Shown: positions 48,832 to 60,055 of the stretch, piece by piece | How positions within the stretch are numbered: position 1 is the stretch's first letter | Layout of the letters: every line of letters starts with the position of its first letter | Assembly (NCBI RefSeq): GCF_018446385.1 | Contig: NC_055987.1 | Span: 38,427,444 to 38,491,443, forward strand | Direction of reading: 5' to 3' | DNA from: Zingiber officinale | Taxonomy: Eukaryota; Streptophyta; Magnoliopsida; Zingiberales; Zingiberaceae | DNA: 64,000 nt | Translations under genes and position numbers: made by a program | Notes under the pieces: model-generated | Database searches by the model: none | Seen by the model: the letters and a program-made list of their open reading frames with translations, nothing else | What the model was told of the DNA's origin: nothing

Positions 48832-49523
48832 TCTAGTCGAAGGAGGCGCTAAGTCTGACTGACTGGACTATGAGTTTGGCCGAGCGACAGCCATCCTGCC
48901 ACTCCCGAAAGTGTACCTCCGCTTGGCCACTATGGGGTCGAATAGCGCCGGTCGGCTAATTGCCAAGGGCTATCCAACTGGCTTGTGATGATGTCCGCGG
49001 GATCTTCTCGGAACATGTGCAAATCTCCGCCATTATGGTTGAGCACGCGGGTTCTGCCTCGTGATGGGGCTCATTAAATGCCCTCCTCTTACTGAGTGCC
49101 ACGTGGCGCTGTTGACGTCATCGTATGGCTGTCACCTTACGCCCGATGCGACGTTCATCGGTTTGAAATGGATGGTTGGATGCGGGCCTCGGGTTATGTG
49201 ACCTACATCCGACAGCTCGGACGGGTCGAGCCCATCCTTATAAAGCTCTCGTCGCCTTCTTCCGCCGCACTTTCGCCTTCGCGTGCTCAGCAGCTTTTCC
49301 CTGCGCTCCTTGCTCCGGTGACCTCGTCCTTCGGCACTCCGACGACCCCTTGCCCTGTTCTTTCGATCCTCATCTTTTCTGTAAGGTTCTTTGCCTTTCT
49401 CTCTTCGGTTCTGTGTTTTCTTTGCGTTCTTTGCCGCGTTCTCGCCTTTGGGTTACTGTTCTGTTCATCTCCCTCAAGCCCTTGTGTTTTCTCCCGATTT
49501 CTGCCTCCTCCACTGTTCCAGCG

Positions 49524-51760
49524 ATGGCTAGCTCTTCCCAACCCGCGGACCTTGCTCTCGGCCCATGGTATACTACCATGGAGTCGCGGTTCGATCGGCG
49601 TGATGCCGAGAGCCTGATTAACGCTTTTGACATCCCTTCCGATTTCGAATTGATTTTAGCTTCGCCTTTCGCTCGGCCGCACAAACCTCCGCGTGACGCT
49701 TTTTGTCTTTTCCGTGACCAATTCACAACCGGTCTGCGGTTTCCCTTCCACCCCTTCATCGTTGAAGTTTGTGACTTCTTTGGCATTCCGCTCGCCCAGT
49801 TAGTTCCCAACATTTTTCGCCTTCTGTGCGGAGTTGTGGTATTATTTAAGATACACAACATTCCCCTCTGTCCGGAAGTCTTCTATTATTTCTACTATCC
49901 CAAGCAATCCGAGATGAGCACTTATTTGTTTCAGGCTTGGCCTGGTTTGGTCTTTTTTGATAAACTGCCCTCTTCCAACAAACATTGGAAAGAGAACTTC
50001 TTCTTTCTTCGTATTCCCTGGCGGCTCCCTTTCTGCACTAAATGGCAGGTCGGACCGCACACCTCCCCCGAGCTAAAGAAGTATAAAACCCGACCGGACT
50101 ACCTTCAAGCAATGAATATGCTAGCCGGTCTGAAGCTCGACATCAACAAGCTCCTACCTGAAGGAGTGATGTATATATTCGGTTTGAGTCCGAGCCAGAC
50201 CCCCCTCCAGAGCAGCTTTGGTAAGAAATTTAATTGTGCATTTACCTTGAGTTCTAACTGATTTTCTTCTCTTTTCCTTACAGCGAACATCGTAATGGAG
50301 TCTGTGCTACTCGGGATCTTGAAGAGAAAAGCGGCCGCGCTTGAGGCGGCAGTGGCCAAGGAAATGGAGCAGTTGGGCATTGCTCCGGTCGGCTTTCACG
50401 AGGGTGAGAGCGAGGCGAATGCAGGGGAGTCGGCCGCTCAAGCTTCACCTGAGGAAGCAACTGGTGGTGCAACTTCCAGCAAGGGCCCTTTCGTTCAGGA
50501 GGATGACTCTGAGCTGGACGGCGAACTCCCCCACAACCAGAAGAGGCGGCGAGTTGAGATGCCGCTCCGTTCAGCAACCTCCGCAGTGCAAGTGTCCGAG
50601 CGGACGGGCACCGCATCTCCACGCGGCAAAGCACCATCTGTAGAGGCGCTCTCCTCCGACCGGACCCCCTCCCAACTGGATCCGCCAGCGGATCCCATCG
50701 AAGCAGTGCCGGTCAGCACTCTTCCCCCTGTACCCCGCCGAGTCCGCCACTCGGGCATTCTGTCCTCGATGTCCAGCCCGGCTTCCTATCCCTCGGCGTC
50801 CGCTCACACGACTCCGGGCCGGCGCTGCACTATTAAGGCCACCCTGCACCTCCCCGCTGAGGCGTTTATGGCTGAGTCCGATCAGCCGACGGCTCCTGAA
50901 CACATGATCACCATCAAGGGGCCCCTTGCTGAGATGTGGGCTGACGCTCGGGCCCGTGTTGCCATGATACTGCTCGACAAACTGGCCGACAGTCACATGC
51001 AGCAGTCCACAAGGGTAAGCCTCAGTTCTGCTCTTTTATGTAGTCTTCCCGGTCGGCATTTTAACATTCCTGTGTATATCAAAGATGGGTGGAAAACATT
51101 ACTGTCGCCAACCGCTTGGCAATGGTGGAGGAGGAGCTGAAGAGACTGAAGAGTCCGGGCGGCCCGTCTTCTTCTCAAGGTCCTTCTTATGCTGAGCTGC
51201 AGAAGGAGCTAACAAAAACCAAGGACCTGCTGGAGGCCGAGGGGGAGAAGACAGCCGACCAGGCCTACATGCTGGCCCAATACGAGAAGCAGGTCAAGAC
51301 CTTTGATCGGAAGATGAGCTTGGCCACCGATTGGAATAACCAGGCCATCGCCGACCTGGACAAAAAGAATGTTGAAGCGAGGGCTCTGGAGCAGCGGGTG
51401 AAGGAGCTCGCGGATCTGCTAGACCGCGAGAAGAAGGGCCGTTCGGTCGAGGCGGCGACTCTCAAGGACGATTTGAAGGCCCTGCAGGAAGCTCTCGATG
51501 CTTCCCGCGTCGCCTTCAAGGAGTACCAGGAGGCGGAGCCAGGCCGTGTCGCCACCTTGAGGCAGACGTACATCCGCTCGGTGGAATTTGTTGAGAAGGT
51601 CTGCGACCAGATGGTTATTGCCTTCGAGTTGGCCATCATCGCCACGGCGGACTATCTGAAGTCCAAGGGTCAGCTCCCCGAATCCGTGGTCATCCCTGCT
51701 ACGGAGCATGCGGCTTTTCTCACCACCATTCCGAAGCATGCTTTCAATTATCTAGAATGA
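49524..51760 (+). CDS. Antisense three-exon gene of the Tat element, 'putative gypsy-type transposon' family
   Basis: It is coded opposite to the element. Exon 1 is 49524-50220: RDAESLINAFDIPSDFELIL, PPRDAFCLFRDQFTTGLRFP, FIVEVCDFFGIPLAQLVPN, then SNKHWKENFFFLR and PDYLQAMNMLAGL. This is the conserved core of the plant family called Transposase_28/putative gypsy-type transposon (PF04195, from memory). Intron 1 (50221-50283) is GTAAGA...TTACAG. Exon 2 (50284-51014) is a low-complexity Ser/Pro/Ala linker with a basic KRRRVE patch. Intron 2 (51015-51084) is GTAAGC...CAAAG. Exon 3 (51085-51760) is a coiled coil (MVEEELKRLK, RVKELADLLDREKK). About 700 residues in total. Junction 1 is in frame; junction 2 is off by one base. 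Biochemical role unknown; related genes travel in Tat elements of many plants. Confidence 0.7.
50221..50283 (+). other. Intron 1 of the antisense gene
   Basis: GTAAGAAATT...TTTTCCTTACAG, 63 bases, phase 1. It joins TTTG to CGAAC to keep the frame (F-A-N-I-V-M-E). Confidence 0.7.
51015..51084 (+). other. Intron 2 of the antisense gene
   Basis: GTAAGCCTCA...TATATCAAAG, 70 bases. Joining AAGG to ATGGG leaves one extra base relative to the downstream frame. Joining at AAG would be in frame (R-W-V-E-N), which suggests a G was gained in the GGG run at 51013-51015. Confidence 0.55.
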
Positions 51761-52086
51761 AGTATTTTCTGTAATCCTTCCGATCGGCGAACTTATAGAT
51801 GTAATTTTGGAATGCCAATTTTTGCTCTTCAGTGAAGTGTTTCTTGCAACTGCACCGCTCGACATTCATTCCGCACAGAACTCTTGTTAGTTTTTCATTA
51901 GAAGTGTTTTTCTCAATTGCGCTGCTCGGTTAAACGACCTTTATTCCGCATGGAACTTCTGTTAGTTTTTCGTTAGGCGGCGCTGGTAAGCGCACGCCAT
52001 TGTTTTCTCCATGTCCTTAGGATCAAGGCTGGCTGATCATCGGCCCTAGATGCTGGACCTCAGTCTATCTGCGCGACGCTGTCCCG

Positions 52087-52530
52087 TCCGGGGGGTTTAT
52101 AGTCGCCGGTTCGACTCTAGAGTTTAACGTCACCGCTCAACGGTCTTCGAGCCGGGGGGTTTATAGTCGCCGGTTCGACTCTAGAGTTTAACGTCGCCGC
52201 TCGACGGTCTTCCGACCGGGGGGTTTATAGTCGCTGGTTCGACTCTAGAGTTTAACGTCGCCGCTCGACAGTCTTCCGGCCGGGAGGTTTATAGTCGCCA
52301 GTTCGACTCTAGAGTTTAACGTCGCCGCTCGACGGTCTTCCGGCCGGGGGGTTTATAGTCGCTGGTTCGACTCTAGAGTTTAACGTCGCCGCTCGACGGT
52401 CTTCCAGCCGGGGGGTTTATAGTCGCCGGTTCGACTCTAGAGTTTAACGTCGCCGCTCGACGGTCTTCGAGCCGGGGTTTATAGTCGCCGGTTCGACTCT
52501 AGAGTTTAATGTCGCCACTCGACGGTCTTC
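52087..52530. repeat. Tandem array 1, seven copies of about 63 bases
   Basis: The unit contains GGGGGGTTTATAGTCGC, GGTTCGACTCTAGAGTTTAA and CGTCGCCGCTCGACGGTCTTC. Seven GTTTATAGTCGC occurrences lie 63-65 bases apart. It sits between the gag stub and the antisense gene. Confidence 0.9.
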
Positions 52531-52545
52531 CACAATAAGCTTACA

Positions 52546-52830
52546 GCTCGGATAATATACGCCCGGCCGAACGGCACGGGGTCTTCGACATTGAGCCGGT
52601 GGCTCGGATAATATACGCCCGGCCGAACGGCACGGGGTCTTCGACATCAAGCCGGTGGCTCAGATAATATACGCTCGGCCGAACTGCACGGGGTCTTCAT
52701 CATCGAGCCTATGACTCGGATAATATACGCTCGGCCGATCGGCGCGGGGTCTTCGGCATCGAGCCCGTGGCTCGGATTGACATCGAGCCTGTGGCTCGGA
52801 TATGATGGAAACTCGGCCGATCGACACGGG
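52546..52830. repeat. Tandem array 2, four to five copies of about 57 bases
   Basis: The unit contains CTCGGATAATATACGC, CGGCCGAACGGCACGGGG and TCTTCGACATCGAGCC. Repeats start near 52546, 52602, 52659 and 52715, followed by a degenerate piece to about 52830. The sequence is distinct from array 1. Confidence 0.85.
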
Positions 52831-52901
52831 AGTCCTTGCTCGAGAAACTATGATAAATTCTATGACCAAAAAAGAATATAACTAAAAAACTGACCTGCCG
52901 A

Positions 52902-53261
52902 CTAGTAGAAAATCTGACTCAATTTCTTGACTCCCGAATACCCGTGGAGTGAGGAGAATACAATATACTCGTCGAAACCCATCAAAGTCATGAGTAGGGC
53001 GAAACTTTCCGGGTCGTCCATCTTCACGTTCCAGACCAGGTGCGTTCCCATCGACCCTTTGTTCTGGCCCCATATTGAGAGCTGCTCCGGCCGGTCGTCT
53101 GGTGCCGCCCGACCGCCTGATGCCGACGTTGCCTGTTGCGCTATCCGATTGGCTTGAGCCTTTTGCTGTTGCTCGACTATCTTGGCCGCCCGCGCTTGGA
53201 TGAGCGCGTCTAGTTCTTCGGGAGAGAGTGTCACCATGAGTTGGCGTCCAACTTCTTCCAT
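52902..53261 (-). pseudogene. Tat gag, N-terminal stub
   Basis: A 119-residue frame starting MEEVGRQLMVTLSPEELDAL, with an Ala/Gln-rich helix (ARAAKIVEQQQKAQANRIA) and SASGGRAAPDDRPEQ. It ends in unrelated sequence and a stop. The N-terminus looks like Tat-clade gag starts. There is no capsid core, zinc knuckle or protease. It begins 24 bases inside the PBS, as expected for gag. It is truncated by the deletion that removed pol, so it may be only a leader remnant with packaging sequence. Confidence 0.6.
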
Positions 53262-53284
53262 CGTCTCTGCTCGGATTCAGGAAC

Positions 53285-53303
53285 GTTCCCACAGACGGCG
53301 CCA
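53285..53303 (-). promoter_or_regulatory. Primer binding site of the Tat element
   Basis: The minus strand reads TGGCGCCGTCTGTGGGAAC, 3 bases after the 5' LTR end. TGGCGCCGT begins the tRNA-Asp type PBS seen in Tat and Athila elements. Confidence 0.75.
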
Positions 53304-53306
53304 ATT

Positions 53307-54195
53307 TGATCTTGTCCGAGCGCTGAGTCGATGGACACTGGGGACGTGACACTCTCCGCTGTCTTCGACTGGTGATATGGATCTCCGACAAACCTGCAAA
53401 GAAGCCGAGCCGGGAGGGGTTTCCCGGCGACGACCCTCCGACGCTCAAATCAGGCAGTGAAGAAGAAGAGGAGCAAAGTAACGCTACTGTGGCTACAGTG
53501 ATGAGAATCGCCTCTCTCTGTTGAAGTCTAGGGGTCCTTATATAGGATCCCGGGGAGGCGCGGTCATGCTTCTCGATGCGTGCACACTTCCCCAAACATA
53601 CCTCAGTAGGGTTGTGTCAGAAAAGCATGTCTGACGCCATTCCACAATCGTCCGAGCATATCCCTGATGTGACGGTGGAAACTTCCACTGTACGATACTC
53701 TATCCGCTCTGGCCGCCGACCATGCTGTTTGTCGGCGGCAGGTGTCTCGAGGATGAAGTTATCAGCTGTCCTTTTTGTCTCTTTGCGCTCTTACCTGTTC
53801 CCGGACCGAGCGGACCAGCCGCTTGGCGCTCATGGCCTCCGGGGATGCGCATACCTCGGCCCGGGCGGGGAAGCCCTGCTCATGTGCTCGGATGGAATTG
53901 CGCCTTATTGTCTTGTGGCTCGGCCGAGCGGCCTGTCCGTCTCCTGTCCGCCTGGCCTATAGACTCTTTTACCTTTAGCATCGGAAACCCGACCCCTGGT
54001 CGGGCTGTCTTTTGTCCGGTCTGGGAGACCCCTGGCCGGATGTTAGGTCGGCCGGATGCTCGTTCGACCCGCCACTCCACTCGGCACGACCTTTGTCCGC
54101 TCGGCACGACCTTGGGGTTGGCCCTCTTGACTATTGACCTCCACGTGTCATTGATCTCCCACCAATGAGGGTCCCCCGTCCTTACTACCGGATCA
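53307..54195 (-). repeat. 5' LTR of the Tat element
   Basis: An 889-base LTR. The plus strand begins TGATCTTGTCCGAGCGC and ends CTACCGGATCA. It is nearly identical to the 3' LTR. Confidence 0.85.
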
Positions 54196-54710
54196 ACCAC
54201 CATCTACCTTCTCCTATTCCTCATTTTTCATTCTGAAATGTCCATTTAGATCACCTCCTATTAAAATTATTTCATTTTGTGAAATGTTTTGTAATATTTT
54301 ATCTAAGTCGTCCTAAAATCTTGATTTGTTAATTTCATCTAATCTTATTTTCGTGCACATACGCTAATTATGTTCATAGTTTCTTTTACTACTATTATCT
54401 TAAGGGCTAGAATTCTATCTCATTTTTAAACTACTCCTACAACTTTATCTTTTAACGAACTATTTATAACAATACTCATTTCATTTCTTATTTTACTCTT
54501 TCCTAAGTACCATAACTTAAAATCCAAGTTCTCTATTAGTTTTACGTTTTCGCCTACCCATTTTGTCTCTTGTACACATAAAATACTAATTCTTCTCCTA
54601 ATCATCGTATCTACTACCTCCATTGATTTACCAATGAGAGTTTCTATGTTGCATATTTCAAATATTATATTATTAGTTTTTCTATCATATTTATTCTTAT
54701 CCAATCTATG
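54196..54710 (-). pseudogene. LINE endonuclease, N-terminal part
   Basis: The minus strand reads NIETLIGKSMEVVDTMIRRR, ISILCVQETKWVGE, LDFKLWYLGKS and NEMSIVINSSLKDKVVGVV. This is the start of an APE-type endonuclease of a plant RTE-like LINE, with the QETK catalytic motif recognisable. Beyond that frame a degenerate sequence continues to the Tat insertion. It is not functional, and it pairs with 47330-47923. Confidence 0.7.
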
Positions 54711-54890
54711 GTGTACGAACTCTTACCTATTTAATACTACATCCAAGTTCTTATGGAGATGTAGTGGACCTTATTGATATGTTACAATCGGACCCTACAA
54801 TGCGAACTCTTATATATTTAGTACTATACCTAAGTTCTGAAGATGTAGTGGTCTTTGTCAAGATGTTACAGTCGGATCCTGCAATGCGTT
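54711..54890. repeat. Two-copy direct repeat upstream of the LINE
   Basis: GAACTCTTA(C/T)(C/A)TATTTA(A/G)TACTA and GATGTAGTGG occur twice, about 90 bases apart. They are probably part of the LINE's 5' untranslated region. Confidence 0.5.
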
Positions 54891-54899
54891 CCTTTCGGG

Positions 54900-56617
54900 G
54901 AATAACCTAGTATTAGCACAATAGTTTAATGGATCCATTCATTGAATATTTATTATAGTTTTAACGTTGGTTGACAATCTAACGCAATCCTCTTCCTTTA
55001 TTTAGACTTGAGGCCGACTATGACTGATTCATCATGAGTGAAGTTAAAATCCTAAACATTATCAAAAATACCTTAAATACTAAAAATATAAAAATTTCTA
55101 AAACTAATAATAAAAATCTACGGATACATAGAAACCTTAAACGTAGCTTCCACTGCTGTCCTGCCCTGCTCCAAGCTATGGCTTAACTGAAGTAAAATAT
55201 TCAGCTCATCAATTATAAAACCATCATCGATAATTCTATCAGTCAAAAGTAGGACAACGAAATCCAAACGGAACCAGAGCAACTAGCTTTGTAATATTTC
55301 AGAATACCAAGAAATATTTGTCCTTATCAATGTGTTTGGTGGCACCATATAAATGCTCCGGTTTAGGACTTATGTTCACATAAAGAATGTACTCTTCACG
55401 TGATCAACTGTGAAGAATTGTCCTCTTGAACAACCTATCAGTCGAGACGATTAGGATTTTCTTGAGAGATGATGTGCTTATCAAGCTACATCGTTTATAT
55501 TTAGTATAATATCTCTAATGGCCTAAGGCTACCCAAATTCCCGACAATTACATGGTAGGCTCTAACATAGTGCTGCTTATTGGTTGAAGCCACTATGAGA
55601 ATTACACTAAATAAAATGAATAATTCATCAGTGAATGTGAGTATAAAATTGTAAATGGGTTTAGTTTGTAGGTCAGCCAATCATGGCAATTATGTGAACA
55701 ATTTCAATAAAGGTAATGACTCATCATTTATGCTGAGTAAAGTATTACTATGACTAGTCAGTTAACCACACAGGAGAATAGATGGCAAGATATATAGCAT
55801 GAACTTGTCAGCTCAACCAACGTACAACAATTGGTGGTAGAGAACATCTGAAGGCAAGATCTCATTGTTCATGCTGAGTGAAGTATTACAAATGGTGTCC
55901 ACTAATCATGCCACTCAGTTATAGCAATTAGTTGAAGTCTTCAATAACAACAACAATAATCAAGATTTATTCTATTATGTGAGGTCAGCTATAGTTGAAG
56001 TCCTCATGCAAAGATAATTATTTAAAGCTCTAATTTAGTTGGAGGATAGCATTTACTAATGGACTGAGGCCACTGACTCAATTTGCATGTCAAACAAGGA
56101 ATAAAGGAAATATCCCTGCATTTTTATTAAGCAAAGTGTTAAGAATGGCTGAAGTGATGCAATGGTAAAATTATTATGGGTTCGAGTATCCTATATGTCC
56201 AGGATCCATTATGTTCCATGTAAAGATTATTTTTCTCTCAATTCAGCTAATATTGTACAAAATACTAGATATAATTTATATGCAATTTATAAAGATTATA
56301 ATTTAAAATATAGATTAGAAATTAATGTATTTGAAACATAAAATATTAGTAGCAATTTAAAATTTACAAAAGCATAATTTTTATTACAAAAATAACGAAA
56401 CACCCATGAGGATCCTCGCACCAAAAAGTGAGATAAATTTTGATATTATACAATGATGGATGTAGAATACTCGAAGCTTTCTCATCTTCCTATCATAACA
56501 AAAGAAATTTTAACTTGTCCAATATCAACCGTTCTTGTAGAATAAATGTTTAGTTCCAGAGGTAATATATTGGATGAAAGTAGACTCGACCACGACTCAG
56601 AATTGATGGTTTGATGA
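54900..56617. other. Intergenic DNA, possible SINE remnant
   Basis: No gene is seen. TCATGCTGAGTGAAGTATTAC-like phrases recur near 55725 and 55865. Near 56155-56215 GTGATGCAATGGTAAAA is followed by GGGTTCGAGTATCC, an A-box/B-box pair like a tRNA-derived SINE head. 55136-55310 is similar to 41220-41390. Confidence 0.4.
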
Positions 56618-59600
56618 TGTAACGACCAAATTTCCTCATTTTGAGCCCAAAAATAATTCAAAAATATTTAGAAATGCTATAGAAAAATTCTAGAGATTTT
56701 TAGAGTATTTTTATGCAATTTTTGGAGTTCGTTTGGTATTTTTACCAAGGAGAATAAGTTTTAAAAATAAACTAAAAAAAAAAAAAAAAGGGTTGTAGAA
56801 GCTGGGTTTCGAACCCAGCACCCCGGACCCAAGCAAAACCAGCCCAACCAACCAAGCTGCGCTCGATTTGTTAATCATATATGGAGCGATATATATTTAA
56901 GTAGTAGTTAAGAACAGTAAAATAAATTGGAAATAAAAGTGCGCGGCTGAGGAATCGAAGCCGAGATCTCTGAATTGGTTAAAACCTGGCTAACCAAGTG
57001 TGCTGCGGGCGATTTTGTTAAGAATAGATAGTAAAAATTATTTAAGGTATAGTTGATAACAGAAATAACCCTAGGTTATAAAAAGGGATAAGTTAAGAGA
57101 GAAATTAATTTTCTCCCGAAACCCTTTCTCTCCTCTCTCGCGACGGCGATTCTTCTCGGGCGAAATCGTGGCAGGGAGCGATCCTGTCTCCGGCGGCCGG
57201 CGAGGTTGTTCTCCGAGGGGTTTTCTTCACTTCTCGTCAAGGAGAAGCTTTGAGCACGAAGAAGAGCCGAGATTTGAAGCTTTACCCGAACCCTAGATCT
57301 CCTCCTTTTCGGTTGTAAGTCCAAGAACAAGAAGTAAGTGCTTCTCACCTGTAGTAGGAGTAGTTCCAAATTTTCGTTCTTCTTGTTTTCGAGTTTTCTT
57401 CTCGATTTCGAAGCGTGCGGTGAAGATTGGTGTATTAAAACTTGCTGCCGTGAGTCTTATGAAGAAAAAAGGGAATTGTTTAAATGGGATAGAATTGTTG
57501 TGGTTCTGGGAGGGTTCAGTGGATTGCAGTGCTTCATCTAGACCTGACGTTTTTTTTATTGGTCAACCTGCTGTTAGAATCTTGTGTGGTTGGTCCTGTA
57601 CATACGGTTTTAGATCCATTGATAGTGTAGATTAGTATTTAAATTTTGAGATTTCTTTATTAAATTTGAGCATGAAACCAATAGAAAGATTGTTAACCTA
57701 CTATCATGCACAAATAGATTTTATGCTCTAGATATCACAGGCCATAGATGAATGTAGTTAGTGAAAGAATCGGATAGTAGATTTGATATTCTATTCCACT
57801 TGTTAGTTGTAGATTCTGAAGTTTAGATTGTATTTATCTGCTGTTAGATGTACAACTTTCGATTTCTATTAGTTGAACAGTTTTAGTTTCATTGCTATCA
57901 GTTGAGCATGTGTAGCAAATTTAGTTTATATGGATACTCATGAGCAGTAGCAAATTTAGTTCGTATAGAATAGCATGAGCATGATTCACTTGCAGTAGTT
58001 GATCTTGTAATTGAATTTAATTTCCAAGATGTATTAGTTCTTAATTCTTTAGTTTTCAGCCTTTAGTTATTTATAGTTTCAGATTTCATTAAAGCATTTA
58101 GCTTTAGTTTTCTCTATATATGCAGAATTTTGTTAGCTTGATATGCAGAATTTTGATTAGTATAGTTAGCATTTCAGATTTGATGTATTTTAGCATGAAG
58201 AATTGATATACATGTGTTGGTTAGCTTTTAATAGTTCTCTAATCTAAAGCATACCGTTAGATGTCTTTGCTATTTCAATGAACCTGAACAGCCATTAACT
58301 TAAGCATGCACGGTTTAGCTTTCCTTGCTACTTAATGAGCATGCACAATTTGGTACCTGGCATGTTTGGTTAGATCTTTTATGCTATGCATAGGGCAAGA
58401 ACAACCCTCATTTTTAAAGTATGCAATTTAGATTTAAGTTTCTTTACTACCTCATTTAGCATGAACAGATCTACTTTTGGATTTAGTTATGATTCTCTAC
58501 TGAATTACCAAAAGATAAGTAAAAGAAAGATAAAGAAAAGAAAGGAAAAAGGCTAAGGCCTTAAGTAAAATCCCGAAGTCAAGATTTTAGGGATTTTGGC
58601 ACACAAGGTGCTTATTAAATGCCAAGACATTTTATTATAAGAAGTATTTAAAGATAAAAAAGTATTTTACTTTTAAAGGGCATGTACCGGACACAAGGTC
58701 CAAGGGATGAGCTCCAAGATGCCCCTAGGCACAAGGCCTAGAAGTACCTTAGTAGTTTCGGGATTAGCTACCTCGACTCTTATTAAGGATGCGTGCAAAT
58801 TGGTAAAATACCAAAGTGGTACAATGCCAGGCCCAAGAGAAGTTGATTATTATTTTGAAGTATAAAAGTAAAAGTTTTTGGAAACAAATGAAACAAACAT
58901 CAAATATGTTTAGAATTAGAAAGTTTAGCTTCTTGTTATTTGAAGCATGCAGTATCAGTTTTCATTTGCTTCCTTATGAGTTTATTTGAGCATGACTATA
59001 TGTCTTATCATTTAGTTGATTTCTTGCTATTAGATTATTTAGCATGATTAGCTTTATTTGCTTTTCAGCATGCAGTTATAGTTTTATTCTTGTATAGCAT
59101 GAGTAGCTTTACATGTTAGCTTTTCAGTTAATATGATTTCTATGCTATTTATGAGCATGATTACATGTTTAGTATTTCAGTTAATCTGATTTATTTACTA
59201 GTAGATGAGCATGAGTAGCTTTCTTCTAAGCATTCAGATTTAGCATGTTTTTCGTTATATACATGCATATCGAGTTTTTGTGAGTAGGCAAGCACTTACT
59301 AAGCTTTTAGCTTATAGATACTACTTTCCTCCTACTGCAGATAAAGGAAAAGCTAAAGTATGAAAGGAAGGCGACAAGGTGGTGGTGATGAAGGTGTGTG
59401 ATGGCTGGACTATGGAGAGATCATGAGTTTGCTAAGGAAACTGTCAAGACTCCTTCTTTGGAGTTTTCTTTCAGTTATTAAATTGATAGAGATTGTTTTA
59501 GTAGTTTCCCTTTGTCTATGTTAAATTTATTCCGCATTGTAGTTGAGTTATTTCCTATTGTTGGAGTTCTTTTGTTTACTATTGCTAGGATAGTTTATTT

Positions 59601-59806
59601 TTAGTTATATATAAACTGCGTGGTGATGTTATTGCTTTGTATATGTATGTACTTATGATTATTGTCACCGGTATAGGGGAGACTCTGCCGAAATTTTTCG
59701 GTAGGGTTTTCCTAGAGATTTTTAATAAACCGGTTAAGTAGAGTAGTAGATAAGTAACGGTCACTCTTAGAGAGTAGTAGTAGTAGTAAGAAGGGTGGTC
59801 GTTACA
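56618..59806 (+). mobile_element. 5' LTR of a Tekay/Del-like Gypsy element
   Basis: 3189 bases, from TGTAACGACC to GGTCGTTACA, a perfect 10-base terminal inverted repeat. The TATA box is TATAAAAA (57077-57084), so the RNA should start near 57108 with a long leader. Two antisense tRNA-like stretches lie in U3 (56801-56865 and 56941-57010). The PBS follows. The left flank before the TG is GATGA; the matching right flank lies outside the window. Open frames in it are short and without domains. Confidence 0.85.
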
Positions 59807-59808
59807 GT

Positions 59809-59820
59809 TGGTATCAGAGC
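59809..59820 (+). promoter_or_regulatory. Primer binding site, initiator tRNA-Met
   Basis: TGGTATCAGAGC lies 2 bases after the LTR end. It is the standard site for minus-strand priming in this clade. Confidence 0.9.
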
Positions 59821-60055
59821 AGGTTCCATTCTCCAGCATCACACACACATCAGCATCATCCTTGTCGTCTCCAAGTAAGAAAGTATTTAAAATTCTTTCT
59901 TTATTCTGCTTTCCTTATTATTAACTGCAGTATAGAGTATTTGTTTTTTTTAGTGCTTAAGTAAGATAGAAGTTTGTTTCTCTTTTATTCATATACCTAA
60001 GTTTGGTTAGAAAGGATAAAGAATATATCAAGTTTTTCTTTCTTTGCATAATTAA

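Larger units (their letters stand above)
47924..54195 (-). mobile_element. Non-autonomous Tat-type Gypsy element, complete with target duplication
   Basis: This is a full element on the minus strand: LTRs at 53307-54195 (5') and 47924-48814 (3'), a PBS beside the 5' LTR, a PPT beside the 3' LTR, and ACCAC on both outer sides (47919-47923 and 54196-54200). Between them are only a gag stub, two tandem arrays and an antisense gene. Protease, RT, RNase H and integrase are missing. It must have moved with enzymes from a related Tat element. Confidence 0.85.

Noticed and set aside
52087..52530. Regular repeats that superficially resemble a CRISPR array
   Set aside because: Units are contiguous 63-base tandem repeats without unique spacers, in a plant retroelement.
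56801..56865. A true tRNA gene on the minus strand of the Gypsy LTR
   Set aside because: The T-arm-like stem is 8 bases instead of 5 and no acceptor stem closes; treated as tRNA-like only.
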